From assembly GCF_031455195.1 (NCBI RefSeq), contig NZ_JAVDSH010000002.1, positions 744,001-808,000 of the forward strand: a stretch of DNA of 64,000 nucleotides, in the 5' to 3' direction. This document shows, piece after piece, positions 50,107 through 58,711 of the stretch (position 1 is the stretch's first letter; each line of letters begins with the position of its first letter). The DNA is from Arthrobacter nitroguajacolicus_D (GTDB taxonomy: Bacteria > Actinomycetota > Actinomycetes > Actinomycetales > Micrococcaceae). Under the pieces are notes generated by a model. It had not been told where the DNA came from and did not search any database. It was given only the letters and a program-made list of their open reading frames with translations. The position numbers were made by a program, and so were the translations under genes.

Positions 50107-51269
50107 CCATTACCGCCCCCAAGGGATTCCGCGCCGCAGGCGTCAAAGCCGGCATCAAGGCATCAGGCAACCCGGACCTCGCCCTGGTCGTGAACGACGG
50201 ACCGTCCAAGGCCGCCGCTGCAGTATTCACGTCCAACCGCGTGGCGGCCGCTCCCGTGCATTGGTCGCGCCAAGTGGTCAGCGACGGCCGCGTGGACGCC
50301 GTGGTCCTCAACTCCGGCGGCGCCAACGCCTGCACCGGTCCACAGGGTTTCCAGAACACCCACGCCACTGCCGAGAAGGTGGCAGAGGTGCTGGGGGTCT
50401 CAGCTTCCGACGTCGTGGTTTGCTCTACTGGCCTGATCGGCGAGCAACTGCCCATGGACAAGATCCTCCCCGGCGTCGAGGCTGCTGCTTCCGGGCTTTC
50501 AGAAAACGGCGGTTCCGCAGCCGCCACGGCCATCATGACTACCGACAGCGTCTCCAAGGAAGCAGTCTTCACGGGAACCGATGCTGAAGGTAAGCAGTTC
50601 ACCGTAGGTGGTATTGCCAAAGGTGCCGGCATGCTGGCACCAGGCCTGGCAACCATGCTGGTGGTCCTGACAACGGACGCCGAAGTGCCTGCCGACGAGC
50701 TCGACGTCGTCCTCCGCGACGCCACGCGCGTCACCTTTGACCGCGCCGACTCGGACGGCTGTATGTCCACCAACGACACTGTTGTGCTGCTGGCATCAGG
50801 TGCCTCTGAAGCCCTGCCTTCAACTGCCCAGTTGAGCGACGCAGTGACCAGGGTCTGCGCTGAACTGGCCCGCAAGCTCATCGGGGACGCGGAGGGCGCC
50901 AGCCACGACATCGCCATTCGGACGTTCAACGCCGCCAGCGAACGGGACGCCGAGATCGTTAGCCGGTCCGTTGCCCGGTCCAACCTTTTCAAGGCCGCCA
51001 TCTTTGGCAAGGACCCCAACTGGGGCCGTGTCCTCTCCGCTGTGGGAACCACGGACGCCGTGTTCGAAGCCGATCAACTCAACGTCGCCATGAACGGGGT
51101 CCAGATCTGCCGCAACGGCAGCATCGGCGAGGACCGTAATCTGGTGGACCTTGAGCCGCGCGAAGTGCTGGTCGAAATCGACCTGCAGGCCGGCGACGCC
51201 GAGGCGACCATCTGGACGAATGACCTCACGCACGATTACGTGCATGAGAACAGCGCCTACTCAAGCTGA
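50103..51269 (+). CDS. argJ: Bifunctional glutamate N-acetyltransferase/amino-acid acetyltransferase
   Basis: A 388-residue self-cleaving enzyme recycling acetyl groups from acetylornithine to glutamate. It may also acetylate glutamate from acetyl-CoA. The autoprocessing threonine is in AIMTTDS (about residue 145). GGIAKGAGMLAPGLATML and KAAIFGKDPNWGR are diagnostic. It overlaps argC by four bases (GTGA). Confidence 0.95.
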   Translation: MTITAPKGFRAAGVKAGIKASGNPDLALVVNDGPSKAAAAVFTSNRVAAAPVHWSRQVVSDGRVDAVVLNSGGANACTGPQGFQNTHATAEKVAEVLGVSASDVVVCSTGLIGEQLPMDKILPGVEAAASGLSENGGSAAATAIMTTDSVSKEAVFTGTDAEGKQFTVGGIAKGAGMLAPGLATMLVVLTTDAEVPADELDVVLRDATRVTFDRADSDGCMSTNDTVVLLASGASEALPSTAQLSDAVTRVCAELARKLIGDAEGASHDIAIRTFNAASERDAEIVSRSVARSNLFKAAIFGKDPNWGRVLSAVGTTDAVFEADQLNVAMNGVQICRNGSIGEDRNLVDLEPREVLVEIDLQAGDAEATIWTNDLTHDYVHENSAYSS

Positions 51270-51279
51270 GCGGAAGACG

Positions 51280-52239
51280 ATGACTGCCAACACGCGGGAA
51301 ACTACCTCCATGGGCCACGTCTCAGCCGAGACAGCCCAGGATAAAGCCGGAACCTTGATTGAGGCTCTGCCGTGGATCCAGCGCTTTGCCGGCACCACGA
51401 TGGTGATCAAGTACGGCGGCAACGCCATGGTCAACGATGACCTTCGCCGTGCCTTCGCGGAGGACATCGTGTTCCTCCACCACGTGGGCATCCATCCCGT
51501 GGTGGTTCACGGCGGCGGCCCGCAGATCAACTCCATGCTCAGCCGCCTCGGCATCGAATCCGAGTTCAAGGGAGGCCTCAGGGTCACCACGCCCGAGGCC
51601 ATGGACGTGGTCCGCATGGTCCTCACCGGCCAGGTGGGCCGTGAACTTGTTGGCCTCATCAACTCCCACGGACCGTACGCCGTGGGCATGTCCGGCGAGG
51701 ACGGCGGCCTGTTGCGCGCCGTGCGCACCGGCACTGTTGTTGACGGCGAGGAAGTGGACCTCGGCCTGGTGGGCGAGGTTGTCGGCGTTGATCCCGCAGG
51801 TATTAAGGACATTCTCGACGCCGGTCGCATCCCCGTGATTTCCACCGTCGCCCCGGAAATCCTGGACGCGGGGGATGGAACCGGCTCCACCACCGGGCAG
51901 GTGCTCAACGTCAACGCGGACACTGCCGCTGCAGCTGTTGCTTCTGCCCTGGGCGCCACCAAGCTCGTCATTCTGACCGACGTCGAGGGCCTCTACGCCA
52001 ACTGGCCGGACAAGTCCTCGCTGATCTCCTCGCTGACCGCCACCGAGCTCCGTGAAATGCTGCCTCGCCTGGAGTCCGGAATGATCCCTAAAATGGCCGC
52101 CTGCCTCAAAGCAATCGACGAAGGCGTGCAGCGCGCCCACATCGTGGACGGGCGCCTCGCGCACTCGATGCTGCTGGAAACCTTCACGACAGCGGGCATT
52201 GGCACCCAGGTAGTACCCGACGAGGAAGTGAACGCATGA
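51280..52239 (+). CDS. argB: Acetylglutamate kinase
   Basis: A 319-residue amino acid kinase for the second and usually feedback-inhibited step. VIKYGGNAMVN (about residue 40), VVHGGGPQINSML (about 74), and NVNADTAAAAVA are family blocks. The ATG at 51280 gives 24 extra residues before the conserved LPWIQRF, part of which may form the N-terminal helix used by arginine-sensitive hexameric enzymes. Its stop overlaps the argD ATG. Confidence 0.94.
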   Translation: MTANTRETTSMGHVSAETAQDKAGTLIEALPWIQRFAGTTMVIKYGGNAMVNDDLRRAFAEDIVFLHHVGIHPVVVHGGGPQINSMLSRLGIESEFKGGLRVTTPEAMDVVRMVLTGQVGRELVGLINSHGPYAVGMSGEDGGLLRAVRTGTVVDGEEVDLGLVGEVVGVDPAGIKDILDAGRIPVISTVAPEILDAGDGTGSTTGQVLNVNADTAAAAVASALGATKLVILTDVEGLYANWPDKSSLISSLTATELREMLPRLESGMIPKMAACLKAIDEGVQRAHIVDGRLAHSMLLETFTTAGIGTQVVPDEEVNA

Positions 52240-53576
52240 GCACCGAACTGAGCCATACCGCCGAAAGCCGCAGCAGCGATGGGGGGCCGGGTGTGGTCGG
52301 GCACCGCGAAGCGGGCGGGGCCCCCATCGCGGCGGAGGCTGCCGCAACCACGCTCGTTTCACAGAGCTCAGGCGCTGACTGGCTTGCCCGCTACAACTCC
52401 TCGCTCATGGGTGTCTTTGGCACTCCGCAGCGTGTCCTGGTCCGGGGGGCGGGTTGCCTGGTATGGGACGCCGATGGCAAGGAATACCTGGACCTGCTGG
52501 GCGGCATCGCCGTCAACGCGCTGGGCCACGCCCACCCGTTCGTCACGTCGGTCATATCCAGCCAGCTCGCCACGCTCGGCCACGTTTCGAACTTCTTCAC
52601 GAGCCCCACGCAGATCGCACTCGCTGAAAAGCTCCTAGCGATCAGCAAGGCACCGGCTGGTTCCAAGGTGTTCTTCGCAAACTCGGGCACGGAGGCCAAT
52701 GAAGCCGCATTCAAGCTCGCCCGCCGGAACAACTCCGACGGCAAGCGCACCAAGGTCATCGCCCTCGAAGGTGCCTTCCACGGCCGCACCATGGGCGCGT
52801 TGGCGCTCACCGCAAAGGAAGCGTATCGGGCCCCGTTCGAACCACTGCCCGGTGGCGTGGTCCACATACCGTTCGACGACATCGACGCCCTGCGTGCCGC
52901 CGTCGACGATTCCACGGCAGCTGTTTTCCTGGAACCCATCCAGGGCGAAGCGGGCGTACGTCCGCTCAGCGCCGCATACCTGCAGGCGGCCCGCGAGGCC
53001 ACCACGGCGGCAGGGGCGTTGCTCATCCTGGATGAGGTCCAGACCGGCATCGGCCGCACCGGCAAGTGGCTGGCCAGCGAGGACGCCGGAATTGTGCCCG
53101 ACGCCGTCACGCTCGCCAAAGGCCTCGGTGGCGGCTTCCCGGTGGGAGCGTTGATTACTTTCGGGAGCACGACGTCGGCCCTGCTCACCGCGGGACAGCA
53201 CGGCACCACTTTCGGTGGGAACCCGGTGGCCACGGCGGCCGCGCTTGCCACGCTGCACGCCATCGAAAGCCAGGGCGTCCTGCAGAACGTGCTGGCCGTC
53301 GGGGCACACCTGCGCGAGGGCCTTGCCGCTGTGGAGGCCGTCACCGAAGTCCGTGGCGAAGGTCTGCTGATCGGCTTCGACGTCAATGCCGACGTTGCCC
53401 CGGCCATGGTGACCGCGGCCCTGGAAGCTGGTTTCATCATCAACAGCCCCGGGCCGCGGACCATCCGGCTCGCCCCGCCGCTGATCCTGACCATCGAGCA
53501 GGCGGACCGTTTCCTGGCCGCCCTACCCACGCTGATCGCTACGGCTACAGCCAATACAGCTAAGGACGCACAGTGA
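52236..53576 (+). CDS. argD: Acetylornithine aminotransferase
   Basis: A 446-residue class III PLP transaminase. NSGTEANEAAFKLAR, AFHGRTMGAL, ILDEVQTGIGRTG, and the PLP lysine in LAKGLGGGFPVGA (about residue 295) are intact. The N-terminus has about 45 extra residues before DWLARYNSSLMG. Most of that extension is encoded by a strongly palindromic stretch (52276-52330). It overlaps argB and argF by four bases each. Confidence 0.94.
   Translation: MSTELSHTAESRSSDGGPGVVGHREAGGAPIAAEAAATTLVSQSSGADWLARYNSSLMGVFGTPQRVLVRGAGCLVWDADGKEYLDLLGGIAVNALGHAHPFVTSVISSQLATLGHVSNFFTSPTQIALAEKLLAISKAPAGSKVFFANSGTEANEAAFKLARRNNSDGKRTKVIALEGAFHGRTMGALALTAKEAYRAPFEPLPGGVVHIPFDDIDALRAAVDDSTAAVFLEPIQGEAGVRPLSAAYLQAAREATTAAGALLILDEVQTGIGRTGKWLASEDAGIVPDAVTLAKGLGGGFPVGALITFGSTTSALLTAGQHGTTFGGNPVATAAALATLHAIESQGVLQNVLAVGAHLREGLAAVEAVTEVRGEGLLIGFDVNADVAPAMVTAALEAGFIINSPGPRTIRLAPPLILTIEQADRFLAALPTLIATATANTAKDAQ
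52276..52330. repeat. Palindromic GC-rich element inside the argD N-terminal extension
   Basis: GCGATGGGGG (52276-52285) pairs with CCCCCATCGC (52321-52330), with further pairing inside. In frame it encodes D-G-G-P-G-V-V-G-H-R-E-A-G-G-A-P-I and lies wholly in the non-conserved leader of ArgD. It looks like an in-frame insertion of a small palindromic element. Confidence 0.55.
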
Positions 53577-54577
53577 GTACTCCCACCACCCGTCACTTCC
53601 TTAAGGACACGGACCTGAGCCCGGCCGAGCAAGCCGAGGTCCTGGACCTCGCTGTCCGGATGAAAGCCGCCCCGTACAGCGTGCAGCCGTTCGCCGCCGA
53701 CGGAAACGGCCGCAAGACCGTCGCCGTGATCTTCGACAAGACCTCCACCCGGACGCGTGTCTCCTTTGCCACCGGCATTGCGGACATGGGTGGCAACGCC
53801 CTGATCATCAACCCGGGCGAAGCGCAGATTGGCCACAAGGAATCCGTGGAAGACACCGCGAAGGTCCTGGAGCGCATGGTCTCCACCATCGTGTGGCGCA
53901 CCGGCGCCCATTCCGGTCTCGTGGCCATGGCGGAAAACTCCAAGGTCCCCGTGATCAACGCCCTCTGCGACGATTACCACCCGTGCCAGCTCCTTGCCGA
54001 TCTTCTGGCAGTGAAGGAGCACAAGGGCGAACTGGCCGGACTGACCATGGCCTACTTGGGGGACGCGGCCAACAACATGGCCAACTCCTACCTTCTGGCT
54101 GGCGTGACCGCCGGCATGCATGTTCGCATCTCAGGCCCTGAAGGCTACCTGCCGGCGCCGGAAATCGTTGCTGCCGCTGAGGAGCGCGCCGCAGAGACCG
54201 GCGGTTCCGTTCTGATCACCAGCGAGGCCGCCGAAGCCCTCAAAGGTGCAGACGTCGTGGCAACGGACACGTGGGTTTCCATGGGCCAGGAGTCCGAAAA
54301 GGAAGCCCGGTTGCAGCTGTTCCGCGACTACTCCGTGGATGAAGCCGCCATGGCGCAGGCCGCCCCGGATGCCGTGGTCCTGCACTGCCTGCCGGCGTAC
54401 CGGGGCTACGAGATTTCCGCCGGTGTCATTGACGGCCCGCAGTCGATTGTTTGGGACGAGGCCGAGAACCGCCTCCACGCCCAGAAAGCGCTGATGGCGT
54501 GGCTGATGCACCAGTCCGGGCTCGCGTTCGTGGAGGGGCTTTCCCCCATCGAGGGCACCGGGGAGAGCACGTTCTAG
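53573..54577 (+). CDS. argF: Ornithine carbamoyltransferase
   Basis: A 334-residue trimeric enzyme making citrulline. The carbamoyl-phosphate loop FDKTSTRTRVSF (about residue 54), WRTGAHSG, and HCLPAYRG (about 268) are present. The usual HPTQ reads YHPCQLLAD, with Cys replacing Thr next to the binding His. The GTG start overlaps argD. Confidence 0.95.
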   Translation: MSTPTTRHFLKDTDLSPAEQAEVLDLAVRMKAAPYSVQPFAADGNGRKTVAVIFDKTSTRTRVSFATGIADMGGNALIINPGEAQIGHKESVEDTAKVLERMVSTIVWRTGAHSGLVAMAENSKVPVINALCDDYHPCQLLADLLAVKEHKGELAGLTMAYLGDAANNMANSYLLAGVTAGMHVRISGPEGYLPAPEIVAAAEERAAETGGSVLITSEAAEALKGADVVATDTWVSMGQESEKEARLQLFRDYSVDEAAMAQAAPDAVVLHCLPAYRGYEISAGVIDGPQSIVWDEAENRLHAQKALMAWLMHQSGLAFVEGLSPIEGTGESTF

Positions 54578-55113
54578 TGTCCACCAATCCGTCCGTGCCA
54601 GGTGCAAGCCCGGCCACCAAGACTGCCCGCCAGGCGCGTATCACCGCGATCCTGACGGGTGAGTCCGTGCGTTCCCAGGCAGAGCTTGCAGCTCTGTTGG
54701 CGGACGACGGCGTCCAGGTCACCCAGGCCACCCTGTCCCGCGACCTCGTGGAACTGGGCGCGGTGCGGGTACGTGGCAAGGAAGGCGCGCTGGTTTACGC
54801 TGTGCCGGGCGAAGGCGGCGACCGCAACGCCAAGAGCGGGGTCACCCAGGAAATCCTGGACGCACGGCTCTCCAGGCTCTGCGGCGAACTGCTGGTGACG
54901 GCGGAAGCATCGGGAAACATCGTCGTGTTGCGGACGCCTCCGGGCGCGGCGAACTTCCTGGCACTGGCCGTCGACCACTCCGTGATGCCCTCCGTATTGG
55001 GTACGATCGCAGGCGACGACACTTTGTTGCTGGTGGCGCGGGACCCCGACGGCGGGGCAGAACTGGCAGCCAGGTTCCTGCGGATGGCCGAAGAAGCCGG
55101 CCCGGGCAACTAA
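54577..55113 (+). CDS. argR: Arginine repressor
   Basis: A 178-residue hexameric repressor. The N-terminal winged helix includes RQARITAILTGESVRSQAEL and VTQATLSRDLVELGAVRV (about 60-77). The C-terminal arginine-binding domain has GTIAGDDTLLLVARD (about 145-159). The GTG start overlaps the argF stop by one base. It lies inside the operon it should control. Confidence 0.94.
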   Translation: MSTNPSVPGASPATKTARQARITAILTGESVRSQAELAALLADDGVQVTQATLSRDLVELGAVRVRGKEGALVYAVPGEGGDRNAKSGVTQEILDARLSRLCGELLVTAEASGNIVVLRTPPGAANFLALAVDHSVMPSVLGTIAGDDTLLLVARDPDGGAELAARFLRMAEEAGPGN

Positions 55114-55120
55114 CTGCTTT

Positions 55121-55165
55121 ACACAGTATTGATTCAGCAGCATCTAATTCACACAGTATTGATTC
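55121..55165 (+). repeat. 15-bp direct repeat upstream of argG
   Basis: ACACAGTATTGATTC occurs at 55121-55135 and 55151-55165, exactly 30 bp (about three helical turns) apart. It lies in the only real gap in the arg cluster. It could be an operator pair for argGH or a 30-bp duplication. It does not look like an ARG box. Confidence 0.55.
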
Positions 55166-55198
55166 GAATGAACCAAGCAACAACAAAGGAGCACTCTC

Positions 55199-56404
55199 GT
55201 GACTGAGCGCATTGTTCTGGCCTACTCCGGTGGCCTTGATACGTCCGTAGCCATCGGCTGGATCGGTGAAGCCACCGGCGCCGAGGTCATCGCTGTGGCC
55301 GTCGACGTCGGACAGGGCGGCGAGTCCCTGGAGACCATCCGCCAGCGCGCCCTCGGTTGCGGCGCCGTCGAGGCTTACGTCGCTGATGCACGTGACGAGT
55401 TCGCCAACGAGTACGCCATGCCGACCCTGAAGGCCAACGCGCTCTACCAGGGCCACTACCCGCTGGTATCGGCTATTTCCCGCCCGGTCATCGTCAAGCA
55501 CCTCGTGAAGGCTGCCCGCGAGTTCGGCGCCACCACCGTTGCCCACGGCTGCACCGGCAAGGGCAACGACCAGGTCCGCTTCGAAGTGGGCATCCAGACT
55601 CTCGGCCCGGACCTGAAGTGCATCGCACCCGTCCGCGACCTCGCCCTGACCCGCGACAAGGCCATTGCCTTCGCCGAGGAAAAGGGCCTGCCGATCGAGA
55701 CCACCAAGAAGAACCCGTACTCGATCGACCAGAACGTCTGGGGACGCGCCGTCGAGACCGGTTACCTCGAGGACATCTGGAACGCTCCCACCAAGGACAT
55801 CTACGACTACACCGCCACCCCGGAATTCCCGCCGGCACCGGACGAGGTCACCATTTCCTTCCAGGCCGGCGTGCCGGTAGCGATCGACGGCGTGAAGGTC
55901 ACCCCGCTGCAGGCAATCCAGGAACTGAACCGCCGTGCAGGCGCCCAGGGCGTCGGCCGGATCGACGTGGTTGAGGACCGCCTTGTGGGCATCAAGTCCC
56001 GCGAAATCTACGAAGCACCGGGTGCCATGGCGCTGATTACCGCGCACAAGCACCTCGAGGACATCGCCATCGAGCGCGAGCAGGCCCGCTTCAAGGCCAC
56101 CGTTGGCCAGCGCTGGGCCGAGTTGGTCTACGACGGACAGTGGTTCTCCCCGCTGAAGCGCTCCCTGGATGCGTTCATCGAGGACACCCAGAAATACGTT
56201 TCCGGCGACATCCGCATGGTCCTCCACGGCGGCCAGGCCATCGTCAACGGTCGCCGCTCCGAGACTTCGCTGTACGACTTCGACCTCGCCACCTACGACA
56301 CCGGCGACACCTTCGACCAGTCCATGGCACGCGGCTTCATCGAACTGTGGGGCATGTCCTCCAAGGTTGCTTCAGGCCGTGACCTCCGGGTTGCAGGGGA
56401 ATGA
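55199..56404 (+). CDS. argG: Argininosuccinate synthase
   Basis: A 401-residue ATP-dependent ligase joining citrulline and aspartate. The P-loop-like LAYSGGLDTSVAIGWI (about 8-23), GCTGKGNDQVRFE (about 117), and SIDQNVWGRAVE are intact. The GTG start follows AAAGGAG by seven bases, unlike the overlapping starts upstream. Its stop overlaps the argH ATG. Confidence 0.96.
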   Translation: MTERIVLAYSGGLDTSVAIGWIGEATGAEVIAVAVDVGQGGESLETIRQRALGCGAVEAYVADARDEFANEYAMPTLKANALYQGHYPLVSAISRPVIVKHLVKAAREFGATTVAHGCTGKGNDQVRFEVGIQTLGPDLKCIAPVRDLALTRDKAIAFAEEKGLPIETTKKNPYSIDQNVWGRAVETGYLEDIWNAPTKDIYDYTATPEFPPAPDEVTISFQAGVPVAIDGVKVTPLQAIQELNRRAGAQGVGRIDVVEDRLVGIKSREIYEAPGAMALITAHKHLEDIAIEREQARFKATVGQRWAELVYDGQWFSPLKRSLDAFIEDTQKYVSGDIRMVLHGGQAIVNGRRSETSLYDFDLATYDTGDTFDQSMARGFIELWGMSSKVASGRDLRVAGE

Positions 56405-57816
56405 CCAGCGCAACAAACGAAGGCGCACTGTGGGGCGGCCGGTTCGCCGGAGGCCCCGCGGATGCGCTGGCCGCGCTGAGCAAGTCCACGCACTTTGACT
56501 GGCGGCTGGCCCGCTATGACATCGCCGGTTCCAAGGCCCACGCCCGCGTGCTGGCCAAGGCCGGACTGCTGGACGACGCTGAGCTTGAAGGCATGCTCGC
56601 AGCCCTCACCCAGTTGGACGAGGACGTCGCCAGCGGCGCCTACCTCCCGGCTGAGAGCGACGAGGACGTGCACGGTTCACTGGAACGTGGACTGATCGAG
56701 CGTGCCGGCACCCAGTTGGGTGGCAAGCTCCGTGCGGGCCGTTCCCGCAACGACCAAGTGGCCACCCTTGGCCGCATGTTCCTGCGCGATCACGCCCGCA
56801 TCATCGCCGGCGGTGTCCTTGCCACCATCGATGCTCTCGTGGAGCAGGCCAAGGCGCACCACGGTGTGGCCATGCCGGGCCGCACCCACCTGCAGCACGC
56901 CCAGCCAGTCCTCCTGAGCCATCACCTGCTGGCCCACGCCTGGGCTTTGCTGCGCGATGTGCAGCGGCTCCAGGACTGGGACAAGCGCGCCGGTGTTTCG
57001 CCGTATGGTTCGGGTGCCCTTGCCGGTTCGTCGCTGGGACTGGATCCCGAGGCTGTTGCCGCGGACCTGGGTTTCTTCTCCGCCGTCCACAACTCGATCG
57101 ATGGCACTGCTTCGCGCGACGTCTTCGCCGAGTTCGCGTGGGTGTGCTCCATGATCGGCGTGGACCTTTCCCGGATCTCCGAAGAAGTCATCTTCTGGGC
57201 CACCAAGGAGTTCTCCTTCGTCACGTTGCATGACTCGTATTCCACGGGGTCATCGATCATGCCGCAGAAGAAGAACCCGGACGTTGCCGAGCTCGCACGT
57301 GGCAAGGCCGGACGCCTCATCGGCAACCTGACCGGGTTGCTGGCGACGCTCAAGGGCCTGCCTCTTGCCTACAACCGTGACCTTCAGGAGGACAAGGAAC
57401 CGGTGTTCGACGCCGCCGACACCCTGGAGCTGCTGCTCCCGGCCGTGTCCGGCATGATCGCCACGCTCACGTTCAACACCGAACGCATGGAATCGCTGGC
57501 TCCGCAGGGCTTTGCCCTGGCAACCGACATAGCCGAATGGCTGGTCCGGCAGGGCGTGCCCTTCCGTGAAGCCCACGAGCTGTCCGGCGCTGCCGTCAAG
57601 CAGGCCGAAGGACGTGGCGTGGAGCTGTGGGACCTGACGGACGAGGAATACGCGGCGATCTCTGAGCACCTCACTCCTGAGGTCCGCAGCGTGCTCAGCA
57701 CCGAGGGTTCGCTCAACAGCCGCAACTCCCAGGGCGGAACGGCACCAGCCGCCGTCGAACGCCAACTGGCGGCCCTGGAAGCGGAACTGGACGCAGCGCG
57801 TTCTTACGCAGGCTAG
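56401..57816 (+). CDS. argH: Argininosuccinate lyase
   Basis: A 471-residue fumarase-superfamily lyase releasing arginine and fumarate. RSRNDQV (about residue 115), the HTHLQHAQPVLLSHHLLAHA-type block GRTHLQHAQPV (about 160), and the signature GSSIMPQKKNPDVAE (about 283-297, catalytic Ser) are intact. It is the last gene of the arg cluster and is followed by a terminator. Confidence 0.96.
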   Translation: MTSATNEGALWGGRFAGGPADALAALSKSTHFDWRLARYDIAGSKAHARVLAKAGLLDDAELEGMLAALTQLDEDVASGAYLPAESDEDVHGSLERGLIERAGTQLGGKLRAGRSRNDQVATLGRMFLRDHARIIAGGVLATIDALVEQAKAHHGVAMPGRTHLQHAQPVLLSHHLLAHAWALLRDVQRLQDWDKRAGVSPYGSGALAGSSLGLDPEAVAADLGFFSAVHNSIDGTASRDVFAEFAWVCSMIGVDLSRISEEVIFWATKEFSFVTLHDSYSTGSSIMPQKKNPDVAELARGKAGRLIGNLTGLLATLKGLPLAYNRDLQEDKEPVFDAADTLELLLPAVSGMIATLTFNTERMESLAPQGFALATDIAEWLVRQGVPFREAHELSGAAVKQAEGRGVELWDLTDEEYAAISEHLTPEVRSVLSTEGSLNSRNSQGGTAPAAVERQLAALEAELDAARSYAG

Positions 57817-57822
57817 ACACTG

Positions 57823-57867
57823 AACACTCCTGTGGGATGGCACGTCATGTGCTGTCCCACAGGTGTT
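57823..57867 (+). terminator. Terminator after argH
   Basis: AACAC-T-CCTGTGGGA...GCAC pairs with GTGC...TCCCACAGG-TGTT around GTCAT, a long stem with small bulges, followed by TTAA. Confidence 0.7.
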
Positions 57868-57878
57868 TAAGCGTGCGT

Positions 57879-57884
57879 TAGCAT
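57879..57884 (+). promoter_or_regulatory. Leaderless -10 element
   Basis: TAGCAT ends 6 nt before the ATG at 57891. Confidence 0.55.
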
Positions 57885-57890
57885 GGCGCT

Positions 57891-58628
57891 ATGACTCAGA
57901 TCACCCCTGGGACGTTGCCCGCTGAGCTTCACAAAGCCGCCGGCACCGTCACCCGTCTCCTTGCCAAACTCGACGATAGCTCGGTCGCTGGGCCGTCCCA
58001 ACTCCCCGGTTGGACCCGCGGCCACGTGCTGGCCCACATCGAAGGAATTTCGAACGCGATGGCCCGGCAGCTGGAGTACGCGCGCCGAGGCGAGACCGTG
58101 GAACTGTACGACGGCGGCATGGACGGCCGTACGAAGGCGATCGAACTTGCCGCAGGACACAGCCTCGCGGAACATACAGAGGCTGTTACTGCTGCCGTGG
58201 GCGCGGCCATCGCCGCTTTTGACGCGTTGGGGCCGGAGGATTGGCAAGCGCGCATCGCCTATAGGGACGGAACAGTATTTGACGGCGGCCTGGCGCTGTG
58301 GCGCGAACTCACCATCCATGCCTCGGACCTCGGTTTGGGCTTCGGACCCGAGACGTGGAGCCGGCCGTTCTGCGAGCACCTCATCGGGTTCCTGGCAGCA
58401 CGTGTTCCGGATTCCTACAAATTTGTTCTGCAGCCCACTGGCCTTCCCCAAATGAGCATCGGAACCGGCAGCACCTCGATCGCCATCACTGGCATGCTGA
58501 CGGACATAGCCGCCTGGCTGGCCGGCCGCGAGCCCAGCCTCGGAAGCCTGCGTGCCACTGCAGCGGCCGACGGAGTAGAGCTGCCCCAACTCCTGCCCTG
58601 GCCCGCAGCACAGCCGGCAGCCCGCTAA
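57891..58628 (+). CDS. Maleylpyruvate isomerase/DinB-family, mycothiol-dependent type protein
   Basis: A 245-residue four-helix DinB-like protein. LPGWTRGHVLAHIEGISNAM (about 38-57) carries the conserved metal-ligand His, and ELTIHASDLGLG (about 141) carries a second His-containing helix. These match the mycothiol-dependent maleylpyruvate isomerase group. Many members are of unknown substrate. Mycothiol use is inferred from family and phylum. The stop codon lies inside the first copy of a tandem repeat. Confidence 0.87.
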   Translation: MTQITPGTLPAELHKAAGTVTRLLAKLDDSSVAGPSQLPGWTRGHVLAHIEGISNAMARQLEYARRGETVELYDGGMDGRTKAIELAAGHSLAEHTEAVTAAVGAAIAAFDALGPEDWQARIAYRDGTVFDGGLALWRELTIHASDLGLGFGPETWSRPFCEHLIGFLAARVPDSYKFVLQPTGLPQMSIGTGSTSIAITGMLTDIAAWLAGREPSLGSLRATAAADGVELPQLLPWPAAQPAAR

Positions 58629-58711
58629 CCGCTGACGCTCGCTCACGTTCCGCCCGCTAACCGCTGACGCTCGCTCACGTTCCGCCCGCTAACCGCTGAC
58701 GCTCGCTCACT
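58621..58711. repeat. Three-copy 32-bp tandem repeat between convergent genes
   Basis: Unit CCCGCTAACCGCTGACGCTC plus GCTCACGTTCCG: copies at 58621-58652 and 58653-58684 are identical, and a partial third runs 58685-58710. The stop codon of the upstream gene (TAA, 58626-58628) is in copy 1. The stop codon of the convergent alkA gene (58707-58709) is in copy 3. Confidence 0.9.
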
